Assembly (NCBI GenBank): GCA_037043455.1
Contig: JAWPHD010000289.1
Span: 372,001-436,000 of the forward strand
Origin: Cyrtodaria siliqua
Taxonomy: Eukaryota; Mollusca; Bivalvia; Adapedonta; Hiatellidae
DNA: 64,000 bases
Direction: 5' to 3'
This document shows, in pieces, positions 43,019 to 54,790 of this stretch. How positions within the stretch are numbered: position 1 is the stretch's first letter; every line of letters begins with the position of its first letter. The notes under the pieces were generated by a model. That model worked only from the letters and a program-made list of their open reading frames with translations. It ran no database searches and had not been told where the DNA came from. A program made the position numbers and the translations under genes.

Positions 43019-44058
43019 TCAACTTATATTTGAACACTTTTATTGTGTAACTGAAACAACTATCTTGAAATTCTCGCCGAATATGTTGATTGTAATGTCA
43101 AGTCTAATGATTCCTTCGATATGAAACATTATGACATGCACTATTATGTGCTTCCTAATGTTGCTGCAACCGCATTTTTGAAAAGGGGTAGAGAATGTCA
43201 TTTTGAAGCAAAAATCGTCAATGATAAAAAATAATTGCAATACAAAGTTTAACACAAATGCTTTTAAAATATCGTTAAAGGTTATAGTATTAATTTGTCG
43301 ATTTTCAAGATTTTAGCGAAAATTAACATGAAATTCAACTATGAAAATGACTAAATTTTCGAAAGCTTCTAGTTCAAAACATTAACTACAGGCATGTTTG
43401 TGACTTCCTCCGCTATAACAAACAAGTTTCATAAGTTTTTCAAAAGAAAAGATAGAAAAATATATAACTTAAAATTTAGGGGCAAAAACACACACATTTG
43501 CAAATAATGATACAAATAATATATTTGTTTACCAAAGATATCTTTATAAGACATATGCTATGCATATATGATATACATCAACAATAACTGTTCATGTTTT
43601 ATATCACAGAATATGATTAAAATAGTTATTTTGGTTAATTTATAAAATTATCTGTTACATAGCAAACATTCCTATTATCTGTCAATGTTTTAATATTGCG
43701 ATAAAAAGTCGAGATTTTAATTCAGCATCTATAGTTTTGTCTTAAAATAAAACATACGATCATATTTAAATTATAAACACAGGTTTAAACAATTGTGATA
43801 TGCATTTAGGGCAATTATTTGGTTTAAGGTAAAACTCTACGGAAACAGCAACATATAGGTTTAAAATTAGAAAATAGTGTACACCTTAATCAAAATGTAA
43901 TTTAAAAAGAACCGCGTGAAATTGGATATTACTTTTAAATGCAAACGTTCTAAAAGACAGTTTCACATCATTAAATCACGCATTTTTTATGAAAATCACT
44001 TCCGCTGAAAAACCCCATCTTAAACAAAAGTGTTCAATTATAAGTTGAACACCTCTCG
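43019..44058. mobile_element. TA-flanked non-autonomous element, 1.04 kb, mariner-like ends
   Basis: The left end CGAGAGGTGTTCAACTTATA continues TTTGAACACTTTT, and the right end mirrors it (AAAAGTGTTCAATTATAAGT then TGAACACCTCTCG). TA lies on both sides (43017-43018, 44059-44060). Ends of the CGAGAGGTGTTCAA type are familiar from mariner elements. The interior is AT-rich and no transposase is recognisable. Confidence 0.85.
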
Positions 44059-44205
44059 TATTAACTGCCGGCGAGACAGGTAATAATAAAGTAAATAAAT
44101 AGAACCTTCGCCTGGAAATTTGAAATGCTGCATTTAAAATCCTACAATACAATATAATTAACATAATTGCATTTACCGGTATAACATAACTGTTTGATCC
44201 CCTAG

Positions 44206-46225
44206 GATTATGTTTCCCCGGTCATTTTCCTATATAGTAGAATGACACTTCCCTGTAAAAAGCTGACCCCCGCATTGGAAAATGACTACCCGGTCATTTT
44301 CTCAGATAGTAGAATGACACCTATCGTTAAAATATCGAAACCCAATTGTCATTTACCACGTACTAATTTAGCCTTCGGTCAGAAGATAAAAGGTTGTTCT
44401 TTACCTGTCGATGAGGCCTAAATATGTCAAATTTACCCCATAAATCAGCTCTTTGAGACAAATGAATACAGTCATCATCATAACGGTGACTATTCCTGGA
44501 CTAACGTGGAGCTACTTGTAAAGTGTTCTGACGCCGAAACGGAGAGAGAGAGACATAGATTTTTCTCGAATTTCTCGTATTTTTTTCAGTCGTAAAGAAA
44601 TTATGAACCCTTGACATTATCCGCCGGCTTCTAAACAGTAATATCTCAAATACTTTGCAAGTAAAAAACACCTATTGTCGTATAAGTGAGAGTGAGTTAG
44701 AAATGTTGTTGTTGTTGTTGTTTTTGTTTTTGGAGGGGGGTGAGGGTTGCATTACGAAGGGTTTTATCGCACAAACCAGAAATCAGAAGCAAAATGGGTT
44801 TCCGTATGAAGCAATCGTAGTCGACATAAAGACGGACAAACGACCTCCCCAACTTAATGCAACTGAGTTACTGTGGTGGCAAAAAAGCTAACAGAAAAAT
44901 ATAGAGTGAAAACAAGTTGTCCTCAAGAATGGTGCGAACATATGACCATAATATGTGTAATCAGACGAAACTAATTAGTCTAAAATAATTTTAAACAATA
45001 ACGATGAAAATCAGATCCATCGATGTGTCATTTTATGTCTCAAGTACAGAATGCCTTAGCAAAATTGTATGTTTATTTATATCGTGGCGTTGTACGTCGC
45101 GTTCAGCTTCGTTACAGTTATATAAGAACATTATCTGGTTGATGCATAGAAATATTCACCCGGTTTTATAGTGATGACATACTTTAATATCATATAATAG
45201 ACACGTGTTATTATATCTAGCCTAGTTACATTATCCGGACTAGTCGTAGCCCTCATTTTATGGATTGTGAACGTCTGTAGAATAGAAAAACCTAACACTA
45301 CATTATTTAAGTTTTTTCGACTGACTGGAAATGGAACCTACAACCTTTCGCATGAGAGTGGACGTTCTAATCGGAATAACCGTGCATATGCTCTATAGCT
45401 TTGTTTATAATTTACCACTCGCATCACTTCTTTCATATGACCGACGCCATGGTTACAATAAGTGGATACAATGTTGAATTTCCACTAAAGGGATATGTTG
45501 GCGATTTTTTTATTAGTTACAGTTTTTTTTAATATGCAAGGGAGGTCCCAGAGTTTATCATGACTGAGGTTGTGCAAATATAAATCAGTGCACTGATGCT
45601 CTTCGTTCGGCTTTAGTGGAAAAACTATAGACTTTTTTATGCCCCCGAAGGAGAGCATATAGTTCGTTAGTCCGTCCGTCCGAAGGATTTCGTTTCTCAT
45701 GCATAACTCTGTAAGAATTTCATGAAAATTCTAACAAATAATCACCACATAGAGACGGTGTGTCGCGTGCAGATACAGGTGCATGGCTTCAAGGTCAAGA
45801 TCACTCTTAAGGTGTCAAATGTCAATCTTACGGGGTCAAATCTTCGGAAGCATGTGTCACTTTACAGTGACATTTCTTGTTTATTTCATGTTATTTCATG
45901 TTCAACATGCTCATAGTTCTTATTTCCTAGTAACAGCGACCTTGACCTTGACCCCAGTGACCCCATGTGAAATCCCAACCTTCCTCAACACATACTCTAT
46001 TTACCTACTAAGATTCATCTCAGTGTCTCATTCCTAACTACTACACAAATGTTGAGAGTCATTATTTAATGGGGTGGGGTCATATTTTGACAAGTGGGGT
46101 CACATTTTCCCACGTGTGATGTTAATTTTTCACAGTAAATTTTGGTTGGAGAGTCAGATTGTTACAGCTGATAATGACCAGGGCGTCATTCTACTATATA
46201 GGAAAATGACCTGGGAGTCATAATC
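44206..46225. mobile_element. Element H: 2.02 kb with 41-bp inverted ends
   Basis: Arms 44206-44246 and 46185-46225 match at 38 of 41 positions; the core is GGTCATTTTCCTATATAGTA then GAATGAC. The same core is repeated directly inside the left end at about 44292-44319 with a few changes. No transposase domain is seen in the 78- to 71-codon frames inside. No target duplication could be read, so the exact termini are uncertain. Confidence 0.75.
45640..45950 (+). repeat. Bivalve-type repeat nested in element H
   Basis: TATGCCCCCGAAGGAGAGCA then TATAGTTCGTTAGTCCGTCC and later GCTTCAAGGTCAAGATCAC are of a type I know from bivalve genomes. The right end was not defined. Confidence 0.5.
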
Positions 46226-46330
46226 AGATGGGGGGTGGGTCAAAAATATATGTTACACCAATACGGAAACTGTAGATGTCAATATCCACCATTAGTTTTA
46301 ATATAAGATATAACATTAGCTAATTGATGG

Positions 46331-46578
46331 ATTACGGGGTCCCGCTTTAGTTCCATTAATCGAGGGTAAAGCTTATATAAGCAGGATTATATAACAGATA
46401 TTTCGACAATAAAACATGTCTAAAAACAGTTTTTACTGAAATAAATGCAATAACACCTGTTAAAAGTTTTAATTTTACAATATCCAAACACTTTAAGCCA
46501 ATATGTTAATTTCATACCCGAACCAATCTTGGAGAAGGTGCTGGATGGGGTATGAAAGTTAATACTGGGACCACGTAA
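46331..46578 (+). mobile_element. MITE family D, complete copy, 248 bp
   Basis: The ends are ATTACGGGGTCCCGC and GGGACCACGTAA. Inside are AAGCTTATATAAGCAGGATT, an AT-rich middle and the TCTTGGAGAAGGTGCTGGAT, GGGGTATGAAAGTTAATAC end block. Confidence 0.85.
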
Positions 46579-46924
46579 AGGGAATCAAATCAACTGTAAC
46601 AGTGATACTTGGTTATTTATTTGCATCGCTGTTTTATGCCCGATTGTGTTGTGGCTGTAAGCAGTAAATTCTGGATTTACACGGATTTTCAAATTTCAAA
46701 CATTTGCATTCTATTCATAAAAAGAAACCAACCAGTATTGTAATAAATCCTGCTTCAACTGTGTTACGTTAACAGTCCACTGATACAATGATAGCTGTAT
46801 TATCTGTTAATGTTGTGACAGGTATTATAACACCACATTTCGAGGTTAAATCCGAGTGATTTATTCGTTCAGTGTATGCTTACATATACCTATGCAAATT
46901 GTGAAATTGATCAAGTGCTTGCTT
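46579..46924. other. No recognised feature
   Basis: No gene or repeat recognised. Confidence 0.4.
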
Positions 46925-47000
46925 GCAGAGGCAAGATTTAAACCTTTATTGTGCCACTGACCGTTCCAATGCGGTAGCTATATTGTTAGCCCTTTTAAGA
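46925..47000 (+). mobile_element. Retroelement family A tail fragment
   Basis: TTTAAACCTTTATTGTGCCA, CTGACCGTTCCAATGCGGTA and TTGTTAGCCCTTTT match the mid-tail only. Confidence 0.6.
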
Positions 47001-48539
47001 TTGTTTATATATACTTTATCATGTAATATGCGAGAAATTATGAAATGTATTTTTGTGATTCCAAAGTTCTTAATATTATATCTGGTAGGTTAAATAAGGA
47101 GACTAGAGTATATAAAAAAATGACATAAAAATATTTAATCAAAGAATAATGTACATGTCAACCTCATATAAACACTCATGCATACATAGCCTCACACACA
47201 ATTAACTAATTATAACATAGTAATTTGACAATTGACAGTAGTTATAATCCATATCATGTCCTGTAACCTATAGGTTGCTATAAGTCTATAAAAATATAAA
47301 CCAGCCCTCAGACATTTAATATGTAATGCACAGTCACAAACAAATGTAAACGAATGTATCTCGCGCGTCACACCTTTTGAGTTCGAAAATACTATTCTAT
47401 TATGATGATACCACTCAGGTATAGTCAAGAAAACCACTTAGGCACTGCAGCTCAAGTATTGTTACGGAACCACTAATATATAAGTACGTCCACTCAGGAA
47501 CAACAACTTAGGTAACGGTACGGGACCAGACAGGTCTATGTACAAATCCACACAGGAGTCATTGTTCGGCGCCCCTTGAGGGCGCCGGACATACTGTGGT
47601 AGTACTTTGACCTTAGGCATGGGTGCATGGGGAATCAAAAGGACTGATAGTTGAGTATGTTTGTATTGTAATTAAAAATGTTTAAATGGCATTTAAAGCA
47701 TGCTATAAAACTCACCAGAATAAGATATAAAACACAAGAGATAAAACTGCTTAGCGATTTCTTGAATTTCTGTAAGAAATGATGCACCAATAATTCAAAA
47801 ATTATACAAAATCATTTCATTAAAACGATGTCTCCCTGTATTTTGACTGAAAACGAGGCAAATGCGTAATACGAATTTTAGAAAAATTAACGAAATTTAT
47901 CGATCGTAATATCTGCGTTTCAAATGTTTTCACATTGTTCTCGTTTTTAAATCGTTTTGATTAATTATTATTGCCAAATTACATTAAATGTTGCTAAGAT
48001 ATGAGAAAATACGATGATATATCGGAAATTTTTGGCATTTAAATTTCGTTTACGGGAAATCGCTAATTTTGTAATGCTTCATTTTGACTGTCAAATGCAG
48101 ACAAATGTATTGAAAACGAAAGTAGATTTATGAGCGCAGACTCGGAATCAAAAATATTCAAAATTATGCGACTTCCAGTCGAAATGGTGTTATGAAAAGG
48201 GTGTAATAGATTTGTTTGAACCCATCCCCCTTTACTTTTGAAAATCCCCCCACATTTATAGAGGAAGGGGGGGAAATCCCCCCTGCTTTTTAGATCCTAG
48301 ATTGGACACTGCATTTTATATTGTTTTCTAAGCTGAACTGGCTTGTGCAAAATCAGCTTTACCATAGGCTGTCATCCATCTGTCTTCTTCTCAGTAACCA
48401 ACACTGAAATTTTCATGAAACATTATGTTAAGCATCTTAGCATTGACCTTTCAAGTTTGTTCAAATTGGGTGGATCATGTCATTTACTAAGTTATACAAT
48501 TAACTTATATATAACCTTACCCTTACCAAAAATATAGGC
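47001..48539. other. No recognised gene; one perfect GC hairpin
   Basis: At 47567-47587, CGGCGCCC and GGGCGCCG form a perfect 8-bp stem with loop CTTGA in AT-rich surroundings. Near 48230-48295 a CCCCCTTTACTTTTGAAAAT and GGGGGGGAAATCCCCCC repeat occurs. The rest is unassigned. Confidence 0.45.
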
Positions 48540-48900
48540 TTCTGGCGACTATTTGCTGCAACTCTACGGCAAACATTGCTGCAAAGCTGCGGCGAACAAG
48601 TTTGCGGCCATGTTGCGGTACACTTTTATCATGCAAATGAGGTCTGCGGCAAAGTTGCAGCGAACAAATATGCAAATGAGGTTCTGGTGATGTTCCGGCG
48701 ATGTTCAACTTTGCAGCAAACTTCATTTGCATAATGCTTTTAGCTGTAATCTTCTGGCGATGTTCGCTGCAACTTTGCAGCAAACTTCATTTGCATAAAA
48801 TGTTTCTCTGCACTGTTCTGGCGATGCTTGTGGTGATGTTCGCTGCAAAGTTGCGGCAATTTTCGCCAACACATCGCGGCAAAGTTCTTCAAAATAAATA
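48540..48900. repeat. Degenerate repeat rich in GCAAAGTTGC and octamer motifs
   Basis: Phrases such as TTCTGGCGATGTTCGCTGCA, ACTTTGCAGCAAACTTCATT and GCGGCAAAGTTGCAGCGAAC recur in both orientations. Perfect ATGCAAAT/ATTTGCAT octamers lie at 48631-48638, 48670-48677, 48725-48732 and 48789-48796. The short frames here are repeat translations. Confidence 0.7.
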
Positions 48901-49196
48901 AGGACTGAAATTATGAAATGGAACAATAGTGCGCTGTTTTAAAAAAACATATTTAGATCAAAAACATGATTTTTTTTCACTATTTAACATGGACTGCACC
49001 AAATTTAAATAAATGGAAACGGTTTAAATAAATCTACACTAAATAAATTCTCTCGATTTAAAGTATATCCTTACGGTTTGTTATAGGGGGTTGCGGGTGT
49101 CCGACCAAAGTTGACATTTCAAAATGTCTCGTAAGGGTCCCATGCCTAGTTAGGAAATTCCTCACGGGTGTATGTCTCACGCCCAGTGTTTTACAT

Positions 49197-50340
49197 GTGC
49201 TCATGGCGATGTCGATCGCTGTCATTTCTACTTTACTCCCATTTTCATGGAGATGTCGGCCGCTGTCATTTCTGCATTACTCCCATTTTCATGGAGATGT
49301 TGACCGCTGTCATTTCTGCATTACTCCCATTTTATGGAGATGTCGACCTCTGTCATTCATGCATTACTCTCATTTTATGGAGATGTCGACCGCTGTCATT
49401 TCTGCATTACTCCCATTATCATGGCGATGTCGACTGCTGTCATTTCTGCATTACTCCTATTTTCATGGAGATGTCGACCGCTGTCAATTCTGCATTACAC
49501 TCATTTTCATTGAGATGTCGACCGCTGTCATTTCTGTATTACTCCCATTTTATTGAGATGTCGACCGCTGTCATTTCTGCATTACACCGATTGTCGTGGA
49601 GATGTCGGCCGCTGTCATTTCTGCATTACTCCCATTTTATGGAGATGTCGACCGCTGTCATTTCTGCATTACTCTCATTTTCATGGAGATGTCGAGCGCT
49701 GCCATTTCTGCATTACTCTCATTTTCATGGAGACGTCGAGCACTGTCATTTTTGCATGACTCCCATTTTTATGGAGATGTCGAGCGCTGTCATTGCGCAT
49801 TACTCTCACTTTTACAGAGATGTCGACCGTTGTTATTCCTGCAATACAGTCATTTCATAGAGATGTTGAGCTCTGTCATTTCTACATTACTCTCATTTTT
49901 ATGGAGATGTCGAGCGCTGTCATTTCTGCATTATTCCCATTATCATGGAGATGTAGAGCGGTCATTTCTGCATTACTACCATTATCATGGAGATGTCGAG
50001 CGGTGTCATTTTCATGGAGATGTCGAGAGCTGTCATTTCTGCATTACTCTCATTTTCACGGAGATGTTGAGTGCTGTCATTTCTGCATTACTCCCATTAT
50101 CATGGAGATGTCGAGCGCTGTCATTTCTGCATCACTCCCATTTTTATGGAGATGTCAAGCGCTGTCATTGCGCATTACTCTCACTTTTACAGAGATTTCG
50201 AGTGCTGTTATTCCTGCATTATCTCCTTTTCATAGAGATGTCGACCGCAGTCATTTCTGCATTTCTCTCATGTTTATGGAGATGTCGAGCGCGGTCATTT
50301 CTGCATTACTCCCATTTTCATGGAAATGTCGAACATCATC
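49197..50340 (+). repeat. Satellite, unit 44 bp, about 26 copies
   Basis: The unit GACCGCTGTCATTTCTGCAT continues TACTCCCATTTTCATGGAGA TGTC. Left-hand units mostly read GTCGACCGCTG and right-hand units GTCGAGCGCTG, so two sub-families adjoin near 49690. A variant unit with CATTGCGCATTACTCTCACT occurs at 49791 and again at 50166. The frames of 269, 230, 183 and 119 codons are repeat translations; 44 is not a multiple of three, so successive units cycle through three frames. Confidence 0.95.
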
Positions 50341-50673
50341 CTAACTGTAGCAGTCCAATAGGCACTTGGTGCCTAGATATCTTAGAATCAGCACCAGACC
50401 CTTAGGACAGACCGACAAACATAAATATAAACATTTAACAATTTTCTTTTTAAAATTTCAATAATCTCAGTTAAATTTTTACCTGTCCATGTGCTTGAAT
50501 ACCCATTTTATTAAATTGTTTTCTTCCTGTGCCAATTTTTTTTATAAAACTATATTTTTGTGTGTTTTTTTTGAGTTTTTTTTACGGGTATAAATAAAAA
50601 TATCATGATCATATCCACAAGTGCTATTAAATAGCAGATTCATTTCAAATTACAACTGAAAAAGTCGGCATTA

Positions 50674-50745
50674 CCACTGTTAGTAGCGCACTGGGCTTTG
50701 AATCCAGAGGTCAGTTGGATCCTCAGACAGTACCATGTTGTCTTT
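50674..50745 (+). tRNA. tRNA-Gln(TTG)-like pseudogene or SINE head
   Basis: GTTAGTAGCGCA then CTGGG CTTTGAA TCCAG gives a correct anticodon stem and loop with anticodon TTG, as in animal tRNA-Gln. The D-arm side is only roughly right, and the T arm (AGTTGGATCCTC) departs from GGTTCRANNCC. It is not a working tRNA; it may be a tRNA-derived repeat. Confidence 0.35.
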
Positions 50746-51649
50746 AAACATGACACTATTTTTATAGCGTACACCCTTTATAATGATTGACATGCAACAT
50801 TGTGTCTTATTGTCCCTCGTCTCCAGCCACTAATTCAAATGAGTAGATTATCAGTTACCTGTATAGATGGTTCATGTGATACAGTACTAGGTTTAATAAC
50901 AAAACAAAAACAATTAGTCTAAAACTGATCGTCTGTTGGCCCTTCATGGCATAAAAACGACGTTAAAAATTCAAACAGATATGTGAAGTGCATTGTCCAT
51001 TAATTCTTGGCTTACTTAGCTTTCTCTCCAAATGTTTCAACAACGACTTTGTAATCACTCGGCATTCATCACCTTATCTTTCCATAAACTATTTATTTAA
51101 ACCTAATGCAGTCAATTCATTTAACACATTTTAAGGAAAGTCCTGCAACGAAACCGTTTGGAAAATTGTCTGAATGACCTAGTTAATTCAAAATACATTT
51201 AACCAAGTCAACATAGCAACGTTTGTTAATATTATGTCCATGACCACTAAATATACCAAGGTTTAGTACTGATGATAATATAGTTAAAATAACTGATAAA
51301 CACGTGTACTGTTATTTAATAACGTATGTTTTAATTCTTCAAAATTATGGCGCCGAATTGATGCTTTGCATCAAGTTTTTCTTGTTACTTATGTAACGGT
51401 ACAAGACACACAGGTATAGATAACAATTGGTTCCCATGTATAACTATTGTTCTTGACCATCCCGGACATCACATAAGCCACCTACAATTACAATAATGTC
51501 TATCTTACTACAAGAATATAGTTCACGCGATAAAAGTATAATTATTCTCACATTTAACTACATTGCAAATTCCACGCAATTTACTTAAATAACTACTATA
51601 ACTACAGGCTAGGGACGGGGAAACTTACAATATATATCTATATATATGT
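50746..51649. other. No recognised feature
   Basis: No gene or clear repeat recognised. Confidence 0.4.
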
Positions 51650-51720
51650 TTGTTTATGTGTGTGTTTATGGTTGACTGTGGTCCTTGAATGCTACTTTTC
51701 CCGTTAAACGTTTATATCAT
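51650..51720 (+). mobile_element. Retroelement family A, 3' terminus
   Basis: GTTTATGGTTGACTGTGGTC then CTTGAATGCTACTTTTCCCG matches the tail end. Confidence 0.7.
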
Positions 51721-51846
51721 TTTATATTGTATACATAGCATATCACAACACCGTGTGCTGTTGCAATTTAGCCAATTTATGTCTTTACATTTATATATCG
51801 TTACATCCGGGCAATAAGAAAGACGCCATTTTTATTTCTTTTTCAG

Positions 51847-51959
51847 ACATTCTTTAATCACCTGCCAGTCTCTTTGTTGAAATATGGAGTATGAAGAAGA
51901 GGTAAATCCTGCGCTTTTGGAATGCGAAGAGAAGCTACAGCAGTATAAACCAAAAAGCG
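51847..51959 (+). CDS. Candidate exon with an initiator ATG (partial gene)
   Basis: A strong acceptor (TTTTTATTTCTTTTTCAG ending at 51846) is followed by 37 nt without coding signs, an ATG at 51884 with A at -3 and G at +4, 25 codons beginning MEYEEEVNPALLE and ending in KPKS, and a consensus donor GTAAGT at 51960. The peptide is acidic, then lysine-rich, unlike the simple-repeat frames nearby. Phase at the donor is 1. I do not recognise the protein and could not find a convincing next exon: joining to the acceptor near 52541 gives a stop after a few codons. It could be the first coding exon of a gene that continues beyond this window, or a chance match. Confidence 0.4.
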
Positions 51960-51984
51960 GTAAGTAAATATTAATGTTGTTATT

Positions 51985-52110
51985 TGTGTCTCCCTCCTCT
52001 CTCTTTTTTCTCTCTGTCTCTCTCTGTATCAGCTTCTCTCATTTCTCTCTCTTTTCTGTCTCTCTCTCTCTCTCTCTCTCTCTCGCTCTTTCTCTCTGTC
52101 TTCGAATTAC
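51985..52110 (+). repeat. CT-rich microsatellite
   Basis: TCTCTCTC runs with interruptions. The 71-codon frame is a by-product. Confidence 0.9.
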
Positions 52111-52179
52111 CAAATTGATAGACACGAAAGAGAACTCCTACACTCATCCCATACACGTAAACAACGTTACTTCCTTTGA

Positions 52180-53440
52180 TTTACTGTAGATTACTTGAGC
52201 AGCCAGTTGTGCAATATGAGGTTGGTATTGCAGGTGTTAGACCGGTCAGGAAGTACTTCCGGGTCGCAGGGTGCCAAAATAGTTCCTTGAAAAAATCCAA
52301 AGTTTCTAGTTTGCATGTGTTTTTCCCAAGATTAGTTTTTATTTCATTGTTAAATCCAACCTGATATTTAAGTATTTTGTCTGTTGTCATGAATAGTAAG
52401 TATGTTACTGTGTTTGTCATGACTATTTCTTTGGAGATTATGAGCACAGAGGTTAGTTAGAGATGTGGTTTTGATAAAGGTTTATTTCAAAATATGCATA
52501 GTATGAATGAATGAAAAACTGAATCGGTGTTTTATTCCAGATATTGGACCGTTTGCGAGACAAATGTGATTTATTCACAGAAAAAAAGTGTATTTAAGCG
52601 GAAGAATGTTGTGGAACTTATGACTGATCTTCAGATAGAGCCTATTTGTGTTGTGTTCAATGTGCTGATTTTCACAGGTCTGACACCTGCATGCATTACT
52701 AGTTTGAGCGCATTCCGCTACTCTATCGCAAATATCCTGGTACCTGAACATCAAAATTGCTTTACAGACACGTGTTGTTGTAATATTTCTTTATTTGTGT
52801 ACACAGTCTTCCTTTTTCATGTAGAATTATAGCATATTGAACGTTTTGTCCCGTCTGAAACCTGCAGTTAAAAGTAATATCACGTCATGTTTATTACGTA
52901 AATGTGTTTACGTCAGGGCATTGATACTAATTTACTTTTGTAGACAAAATAAGTCCTATTCACATTAATTCATATTTCTCTGTCAATTGAAAACAATGTA
53001 TGTATTTGGGTTTGCTGGAAATAGGTAGGCTGCGGCATCGTGGGAAATGCTGCATATACTGTTTCTACAAATGGAAGGATTTGGTTTTATGATTATCAGT
53101 TGTGCTCCTTAATAGGCATGTGCTATGATTTCTTGCTGATATTCCTATAACTACGCCTGACATGATGCGTGATCCTATATCTTCAAATGCGGATTGACTT
53201 TTATTGTTTAATTTAGATGGTATTGTGGAATGCTCTAATTTTCTTGGCATCATGTTATGCTGTCTACAACTTTACATGTATAGAGCTCATCTAAGAATAT
53301 ATAAAATTTGGAAGAATATAGTGCGGATCAAGGATTTGTTGTGAGTAGTCCTTTTGTAGGACTATGAAACTCGAATGCAAAAGCGAAGAGGTTCTTTGGT
53401 CACGCACCTTTTCAACTTAACATTGATATGATGCATTATA
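52180..53440. other. No supported gene; possible exon debris
   Basis: Short open frames at 52176-52364 and 52527-52832 read through. The first contains VAGCQNSSLKKSKVSS, which loosely recalls the start of a THAP-type zinc finger but lacks the later conserved residues. A pyrimidine tract and CAG near 52540 could be an acceptor. Confidence 0.2.
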
Positions 53441-53653
53441 ATGTGTAACCTTGTTCATGATTATAGTAAACATTATGGGTTTTTCCCTAAAAAATGCCCC
53501 TACTGCCAATCTCCAAAATGGGTGAGCATGCGTTGGCAAGCTCACAAATCCGCATTAAAACATAATAAAGAATCAGTTCTTGTAGTTTGTTCTCTAAAAG
53601 TTACTACCCCTCCCTGGTATTCTGAAATCCTAGACCCCTCCCTCGTAAACTGA
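53441..53653 (+). other. Open frame with one C2H2-like spacing
   Basis: KKCPYCQSPKWVSMRWQAHK then SALKH fits C-x2-C-x12-H-x5-H. The hydrophobic positions of a classical zinc finger are not clearly present and only one such unit exists. The C-terminal part runs into the 28-bp satellite. Confidence 0.2.
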
Positions 53654-53975
53654 AATCCTGGACCCCTCCCTCCTATTCCGAAATCCTGGACCCCTTCCTC
53701 GTATTCTGAAATCCTGGACCCCTGCCTCGTATTATGAAATCATCCACCCCTCCTTCGTATTCAGAAATCATCCATCCCTCCCTCGTATTATGAAATTTTG
53801 GGCCCCTCCCTCGTATTCTGAAATTCTGGACCCCTCTCTCGTATTCTGAAATCACCCACCCCTCCCTCGTATTCTGAAATCCTGGACCCCTCTCTCGTAT
53901 TCTGAAATCATCCACCTGCCCCTCGTATTCTGAAATCATCTACCCCTCCCTCGTATTCTGAAATCATCCACCCCT
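53615..53975. repeat. Satellite, unit 28 bp, about 13 copies
   Basis: The unit CTCGTATTCTGAAATCATCC ACCCCTCC alternates irregularly with a variant carrying CTGGACCCCTCC. The 88-codon minus-strand frame is a repeat translation. Confidence 0.93.
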
Positions 53976-54374
53976 CCTTAGCACGTGTAAATGGTTTCAA
54001 ATGAAACAAAAACATTACAACATGAATTGAAAGAAAGCACATGTCTTTGTAACATTCCATATGGTCATACATTCGAAAATATTTTGAACACGTTTGTCAA
54101 CATTTTATGTTATCAAATATATCTAATTAACAGTTCTTATTCTAAAAATCTAGCAAACAAACATAAACAAAAATAAAACAATCGAAATGCGTAATTTGAG
54201 CATATATTAGTAAGACTTAAATGAGAAAAACGGTCCTATAGATACCGCAGAACTCAAACGCAAGGGCACTGTAGTTTCACACATCCACACGCAATGGCAC
54301 TTTAGGTTCGCACCGTACATCAAATTGAGAGTAAATTAAATATTCAAGCAAACGGCAGTACATAAGGCAAAGAC
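53976..54374. other. No recognised feature
   Basis: No gene or repeat recognised. A short CGCAAGGGCACTGTAG / CGCAATGGCACTTTAG duplication lies near 54260-54310. Confidence 0.4.
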
Positions 54375-54450
54375 TTGTGAAAACATGATTACCGACTTGG
54401 AACGGTCAGTAGATAATACGCCGTAATGGTTAGCTCAATTCTAACTTAAT
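54375..54450 (-). mobile_element. Retroelement tail family B fragment
   Basis: TACCGACTTGGAACGGTCAG then TAGATAATACGCCGTAATGG and TTAGCTC match, in reverse, the core of 19905-19955. Confidence 0.45.
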
Positions 54451-54609
54451 TAACTTAACTTACAGTCGATACAGTCGAAACCAAATGTAAGCTTAGCAGC
54501 TTCTTAGGTACATCTAGTTTGTGTGCATCAATAATTTCTGATCATTGTCTCTCGTTTCTAAGAAATGTTGCGGGCATGAATCATTGATTAACAAAGAAGT
54601 TTAGCAAAA

Positions 54610-54790
54610 TCTTGAACGTACATAGGGTATGGATCTCCATTTCCATGGAACCATTAACAGTACCTCCGAGTGGATGGTGTACTTTCTCAGTATCTTGCCC
54701 GAATAAGGTACAGAGGGTGTGCGTTTGAAAAGTGCGGAGAAGTACGTACCCCGCCGGGATTCGAACTCGGAACACTGGATCAAACATACA
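54610..54790 (-). mobile_element. tRNA-derived SINE
   Basis: On the minus strand GAGTTCGAATCCCGG (54754-54768) is an excellent pol III B box. Downstream, CGGGCAAGATACTGAG (about 54687-54702) corresponds to GGGCAAGACACT in the SINE at 63753-63900. An A box was not found. The open frames of 111, 75 and 68 codons crossing it are not genes. Confidence 0.65.

Noticed and set aside
43040..43255. Transposase remnant in the 1.04-kb TIR element
   Set aside because: No catalytic motif or helix-turn-helix could be matched in any frame.
49168..50405. Open frames of 230 and 269 codons
   Set aside because: Periodic translation of the 44-bp satellite in rotating frames; no independent coding signal.
52176..52364. 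THAP-type zinc finger exon
   Set aside because: Only a short VAGCQNSS...KVSS resemblance; the downstream C, W, H and AVPTIF-like positions are missing.
53441..53653. C2H2 zinc-finger gene
   Set aside because: One CPYC...H...H spacing in a short frame that merges into a satellite; core hydrophobic residues not clear.
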